Shown here: positions 34,761-38,164 of the stretch, one piece after another
How the letters are laid out: every line of letters starts with the position of its first letter
How positions within the stretch are numbered: the first letter of the stretch is position 1
NCBI GenBank assembly: GCA_938002665.1
Contig: CALLAE010000062.1
Location: 1-38,164 of the forward strand
Direction of reading: 5' to 3'
Length of the DNA: 38,164 nt
Source: an uncultured Saprospiraceae bacterium
GTDB taxonomy: Bacteria; Bacteroidota; Bacteroidia; Chitinophagales; Saprospiraceae
Translations under genes and position numbers: made by a program
The notes under the pieces: generated by a model
Told to the model about the DNA's origin: nothing
The model's database searches: none
What the model saw: the letters and a program-made list of their open reading frames with translations, nothing else

Positions 34761-34797
34761 AAAGGGATAGATTGAAAAGAATCTGTCCCTTTTTTTA
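34761..34797 (+). terminator. Strong rho-independent terminator
   Basis: AAGGGATAGATT (34762-34773), loop GAAAAG, AATCTGTCCCTT (34780-34791): a 12-bp stem with a single G-U pair, running into a T-tract to 34797. It ends the unit of small oxidase-associated genes. Confidence 0.88.
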
Positions 34798-35093
34798 TTT
34801 CATTGATCAATTTTATTTTTTGATGATAAACAATGCAAAATAAATTACGAAAATTTGGCACCCACTTAGTTGTAATTCCTACTAGGTAAATAATCCAATT
34901 TTGTAAAGTAGTTGTCTCTTTGGCTTGAGGACATTGAATTTGTTATGTCTTTTAGCATAGATTGTCTCCTCTTAATTCCCAATACTCCCGCCCTTTCCAT
35001 AGAAATTTATAACCCTTTAGTCATTGGTTTAGTTATTGCGTTTTGCATAACTCCAAGGAATTATTTTACCTAGTAACAATTGAAAATTACAAT
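34798..35093. other. Intergenic region without a visible gene
   Basis: About 300 AT-rich bases between the terminator and the carboxypeptidase gene. I see no ORF of note, no RNA gene and no clear repeat. A weak promoter-like pair (TTTTG at 35041-35045 and TATTTTAC at 35062-35069) lies 25-50 bp before the next start, but the spacing is short and the -7 box matches only 6 of 8. Confidence 0.5.
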
Positions 35094-38000
35094 ATGCTGA
35101 TCAAACGATCTTTTATTACCCTTATCTCCATTTTTATCTTTTCCCTTTCTTTTTCCCAAAAAAACTTATTTAGTGATAAACCTATCGCAGAGAAATACTC
35201 TATAGTTAATCTTTTTCTAGACGGTCCTGAGCAACTGAATCAGATGTCTGTCGCTAATATCGATTTTGATCATATCCACGGTGATATGGAATCGGGTATA
35301 AGACTTACATTAACTCATAAGGATGTCGCTAAACTAGACGAATTAGGGATTAGCTATGAAACACTGATAGAGGACTATGCGGCCTTTTATGAGGAAAGAA
35401 GATTGAAAGATCTGGCTAATCTATCTGATGTTATCCCACAGAGGGTCGCAAATAATTTCGGTTACGGAAGTGTAGGTGGTTTTTATACCTGGGCAGAAAT
35501 AGAGGCTAAGCTAGATGATATGCATAATCTTTTTCCCGGTATTACAACTCAGAAGTACAGCATTGGTACGAGTATAGAAGGTAGACCTATATGGGCGATA
35601 AAGATATCTGATAATCCTGATATGGATGAATCTGAGCCAGTTGCTTATTATGATGCCTTGCACCATGCAAGAGAGCCTCTCTCCATGGCAGCCACAATAA
35701 ATTATATGTTTTGGTTACTGGAGAACTACGGTACTGACCCTGCAGTGACCTACATCGTTGATAACAGAGAATTATACTTTGTTCCAGTAGTAAATCCCGA
35801 TGGATATGAATACAATAGAGCGACTAATCCTAATGGAGGAGGTTTATGGAGAAAAAATAGAAGAGGCGGTTATGGTGTAGATCTAAATAGAAACTATAGC
35901 TATCAGTGGGGCTATAATAGTTCTTGTGCAAGTTCTTCTACAGGGTCTGATACTTATAAAGGGACTGCACCTTTTTCTGAACCAGAAACAGCAGCAGTAC
36001 GAGATTTTGTAGCAAGCATAAGTCCTACAGTAGCATTCAGTACACATGCCACTGCAGGTAGTTATCTTATGCCTTATGGCTACAGCTCTACCCCTCCTGA
36101 GTTTTCGACTTATGCAGAGTGGGCTTCAGATTTTCTATCAGAGAATGATTACCCATATGGTACAACATCGCAAATGCTTGGCTATACTTCTTGTGGAACA
36201 ACTAGAGACTATCTTCACACTGAGGGTATCTACGCGTGGACTCCAGAAATAGATGGTAGTGGATTCTGGCCTGCTCAGAGTGAAATCTTTGATCTGGTGG
36301 ATGAAAACATATATCCACTATTTTATCAGGCCTGGATTTCTGGCGGATATGCTGACGTGCAAAGCCATAAAGTAATAGGAAATGCAGAAATAGGTGACAG
36401 CTTTCAGCTAGAGGTAGAGCTGAAGAATAAAGGTGCTGGCGATGAGACGACAAACACTGAAGTGGAAATCATTCCAGTACATAGTTTGGTTACGTCTTCT
36501 GGAGCTGTCAGTTATGGCACTATAGCTGCACGAACCAGGAAAGATAATGTAGGGAACTTATTTAGTATCTCTGTAGATCCCAGCTATAACCAAGGTGTAG
36601 TAGAGTTAGACATAGTAGTCAGACAAGATGGTACTGAATCTAACAGAGAAAGAATAACGGTTCCTGTAGGAACTAAGTCAATCTTGTTTAGCGATGATGC
36701 TGAGTCGGGCACTGGACAATGGGCTGCAAGTGGTAATGGTATTACGTGGGGAACTAACTTTGATGATAGTTATAGCGGCGATAGAAGTTTTGCTGATTCT
36801 AATGGAAGTAACTCTGTGACAAACACTACTAATTACTTTGCTATGGCCAATAATATTTCATTAGTTGGTGCGACAAATCCATTTGTAGAATTCTTTGCTA
36901 AATGGTCATTTGAGCCCGGCGATTATGCCAATCTTCAAATATCCAATAATAATGGAAGTTCATGGTCGACTATTAAAACCTATACAGGTGCAGAAGCATG
37001 GATACAAGAACAAATTAATCTATCTAGTTATATAGGTAGCAATATAAGATTGCGATTCAGAATGATAACGGATGGTAATCTTAATACTGATGGTTACTAC
37101 TTTGATGACATTGAGGTAAATGATTATCTCTGTCCCAATTGTCCTCTTTGTGATATTTCTAACAGTACTTTTCCTTATACTCAAAGTTTTGAAACGGGCA
37201 TCGATGATTGGTCGCAGGGTTCAGGAGATGATATAAATTGGACTCATGATGCTAATGGAACACCATCTAATAACACTGGACCTTCATCTGCAAGTGATGG
37301 CTCATTTTATATGTATGTAGAGTCTAGTAATCCTAACTTTCCTAGCAAAACAGCCAATTTAGCATCACCTTGTTTTGATCTTACTAACTCAACTGCAGCC
37401 AGCTTGGATTTTGATTATAGTATGTATGGCACTGAAATGGGGACTCTTTATCTAGATGCAAGTATAGATAATGGTGCTACGTGGACTAACAATTTGTGGT
37501 CTTTATCAGGAAATCAAGGACAAGGGTGGACAAGCCAAAGTATAGATCTTCAGAATTATGTGGGCGAATATCTCAAGGTAAGATTCAGAGCCATCACAGG
37601 TTCATCTTATACTAGTGATTTTGCCATAGATAAGTTAAGTCTAGATGCCACTATGACTAGTTGTGCAGGACAAGCCTGTGATGATGGTGATGCTTGTACT
37701 ATAGGAGAGACTTTAGATAGCAATTGTAATTGCTCAGGCGGCACTTTTCAGGATGCAGATAATGACGGCGTATGTGACGCAAATGATATTTGCCCCAACT
37801 TTGATGATGCTCTGATAGGCACTTCTTGTGATGATGGAGATGCTTGTACAATAGGAGAGACCTACGATGCTAACTGTGGTTGCTCAGGTGGCACCATCCC
37901 AGATGCGGATAATGATGGTGTCTGTGATGTGGATGATATTTGCCCTAATTTTGATGATAACCTTATAGGCAGTGCCTGTAATGATAATAATCCCTGTACT

Positions 38001-38164
38001 GCAGGAGAGACTTATGATAGTAACTGTGGCTGTACAGGTGGAGTTATTGTTGACGATAATAATGATGGAGTATGTGATTATCTGGAAGGTCCAGCTATCA
38101 CCTTTATTTCTCCTGTTGAAGGGCAGAATTATTTAAGGTGCCTAGATCTTACAGTTCTAGCAGA
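35094..38164 (+). CDS. Secreted M14 zinc carboxypeptidase with adhesive domains (3' end outside window)
   Basis: At least 1023 residues, open to the window edge. Signal peptide MLIKRSFITLISIFIFSLSF. After a propeptide-like region, the M14 peptidase domain (about 120-425) has zinc ligands His191 and Glu194 (HHAREPLS) and His318 (STHATAGSYLMP). It also has NPDGYEYN, WRKNRR, GVDLNRNYSYQWG and the catalytic Glu385 in TPEIDGSGFW, so it should be an active metallocarboxypeptidase. Downstream are a beta-sandwich (about 425-520), an immune-inhibitor-A-like domain (about 525-680), a MAM-like domain (about 690-850) and Cys/Asp-rich 50-residue repeats that look Ca-binding. A T9SS tail is expected beyond the edge but cannot be seen. 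Confidence 0.92.
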   Translation, partial: MLIKRSFITLISIFIFSLSFSQKNLFSDKPIAEKYSIVNLFLDGPEQLNQMSVANIDFDHIHGDMESGIRLTLTHKDVAKLDELGISYETLIEDYAAFYEERRLKDLANLSDVIPQRVANNFGYGSVGGFYTWAEIEAKLDDMHNLFPGITTQKYSIGTSIEGRPIWAIKISDNPDMDESEPVAYYDALHHAREPLSMAATINYMFWLLENYGTDPAVTYIVDNRELYFVPVVNPDGYEYNRATNPNGGGLWRKNRRGGYGVDLNRNYSYQWGYNSSCASSSTGSDTYKGTAPFSEPETAAVRDFVASISPTVAFSTHATAGSYLMPYGYSSTPPEFSTYAEWASDFLSENDYPYGTTSQMLGYTSCGTTRDYLHTEGIYAWTPEIDGSGFWPAQSEIFDLVDENIYPLFYQAWISGGYADVQSHKVIGNAEIGDSFQLEVELKNKGAGDETTNTEVEIIPVHSLVTSSGAVSYGTIAARTRKDNVGNLFSISVDPSYNQGVVELDIVVRQDGTESNRERITVPVGTKSILFSDDAESGTGQWAASGNGITWGTNFDDSYSGDRSFADSNGSNSVTNTTNYFAMANNISLVGATNPFVEFFAKWSFEPGDYANLQISNNNGSSWSTIKTYTGAEAWIQEQINLSSYIGSNIRLRFRMITDGNLNTDGYYFDDIEVNDYLCPNCPLCDISNSTFPYTQSFETGIDDWSQGSGDDINWTHDANGTPSNNTGPSSASDGSFYMYVESSNPNFPSKTANLASPCFDLTNSTAASLDFDYSMYGTEMGTLYLDASIDNGATWTNNLWSLSGNQGQGWTSQSIDLQNYVGEYLKVRFRAITGSSYTSDFAIDKLSLDATMTSCAGQACDDGDACTIGETLDSNCNCSGGTFQDADNDGVCDANDICPNFDDALIGTSCDDGDACTIGETYDANCGCSGGTIPDADNDGVCDVDDICPNFDDNLIGSACNDNNPCTAGETYDSNCGCTGGVIVDDNNDGVCDYLEGPAITFISPVEGQNYLRCLDLTVLA
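37677..38090 (+). repeat. Cys/Asp-rich repeats with exact 150-bp period
   Basis: Units begin at 37677, 37827 and 37977, exactly 150 bp apart; the third is partial. Each encodes C-D/N-D-x-x-x-C-T-x-G-E-T, N-C-x-C-x-G-G and then D-x-D-N-D-G-V-C-D, the last resembling thrombospondin type 3 Ca-binding loops. DNA identity between units is high, so duplication is fairly recent. Confidence 0.85.

Noticed and set aside
36046..36453. Short overlapping ORFs on both strands inside the carboxypeptidase
   Set aside because: They lie within the M14 domain and encode no recognisable signal or motif.

Overview
The window looks like chromosome from an AT-rich member of the Bacteroidota, probably near Saprospiria/Saprospiraceae. 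The phylum call rests on a type IX secretion (T9SS) C-terminal sorting domain, TAnnTTTG-type -7 promoter boxes, A-rich leaders without Shine-Dalgarno sites, and an alternative complex III (ACIII) operon joined to cytochrome oxidase genes. The family call is inference. I found no tRNA, rRNA, CRISPR array, insertion sequence or phage gene.

Layout. (1) 1-14148, + strand: a closely spaced cell-envelope run. It holds the 3' end of an unknown gene, a 2243-residue T9SS-secreted repeat protein, a probable outer-membrane barrel protein, an 852-residue secreted protein with a degenerate von Willebrand A (vWA)-like domain that recalls TssR of Bacteroidota type VI secretion, a small two-helix membrane protein, an ABC ATPase, an FtsX/MacB-like permease and a lipoprotein. 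(2) 14218-16401: an Lrp/AsnC regulator divergent from asnB, with a 16-bp imperfect palindrome between them. (3) 16497-17291: thyA, with a TTG start. (4) 17345-33032: the core of the window, a 12-gene respiratory operon running from a clear Bacteroidota-type promoter to a strong terminator: actABCDEF, coxII, coxI, ctaB, two coxIII paralogues and coxIV. (5) 33045-34736: small accessory genes: a SCO-like protein without cysteines, a DUF420/CtaM-like protein, a CPMC-motif membrane protein and a lipoprotein, closed by a second terminator. (6) 35094 to the end: a secreted M14 zinc carboxypeptidase with adhesive domains and 150-bp repeats, cut by the window edge.

How the genes work together. ACIII (ActA-F) oxidises menaquinol and passes electrons through heme c to the A1-type cytochrome oxidase encoded directly downstream, so the operon encodes an ACIII-oxidase respiratory supercomplex. 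CtaB makes heme O for the oxidase. The DUF420 and SCO-like proteins probably assist oxidase assembly.

Most notable: subunit II of the oxidase carries a C-terminal OmpA-like peptidoglycan-binding domain, ActC carries a C-terminal helix-hairpin-helix domain of the type attached to Bacteroidota ribosomal protein L21, and six proteins of the operon have His-rich segments. The upstream TssR-like/ABC-exporter group is the best candidate for an uncharacterised envelope system.
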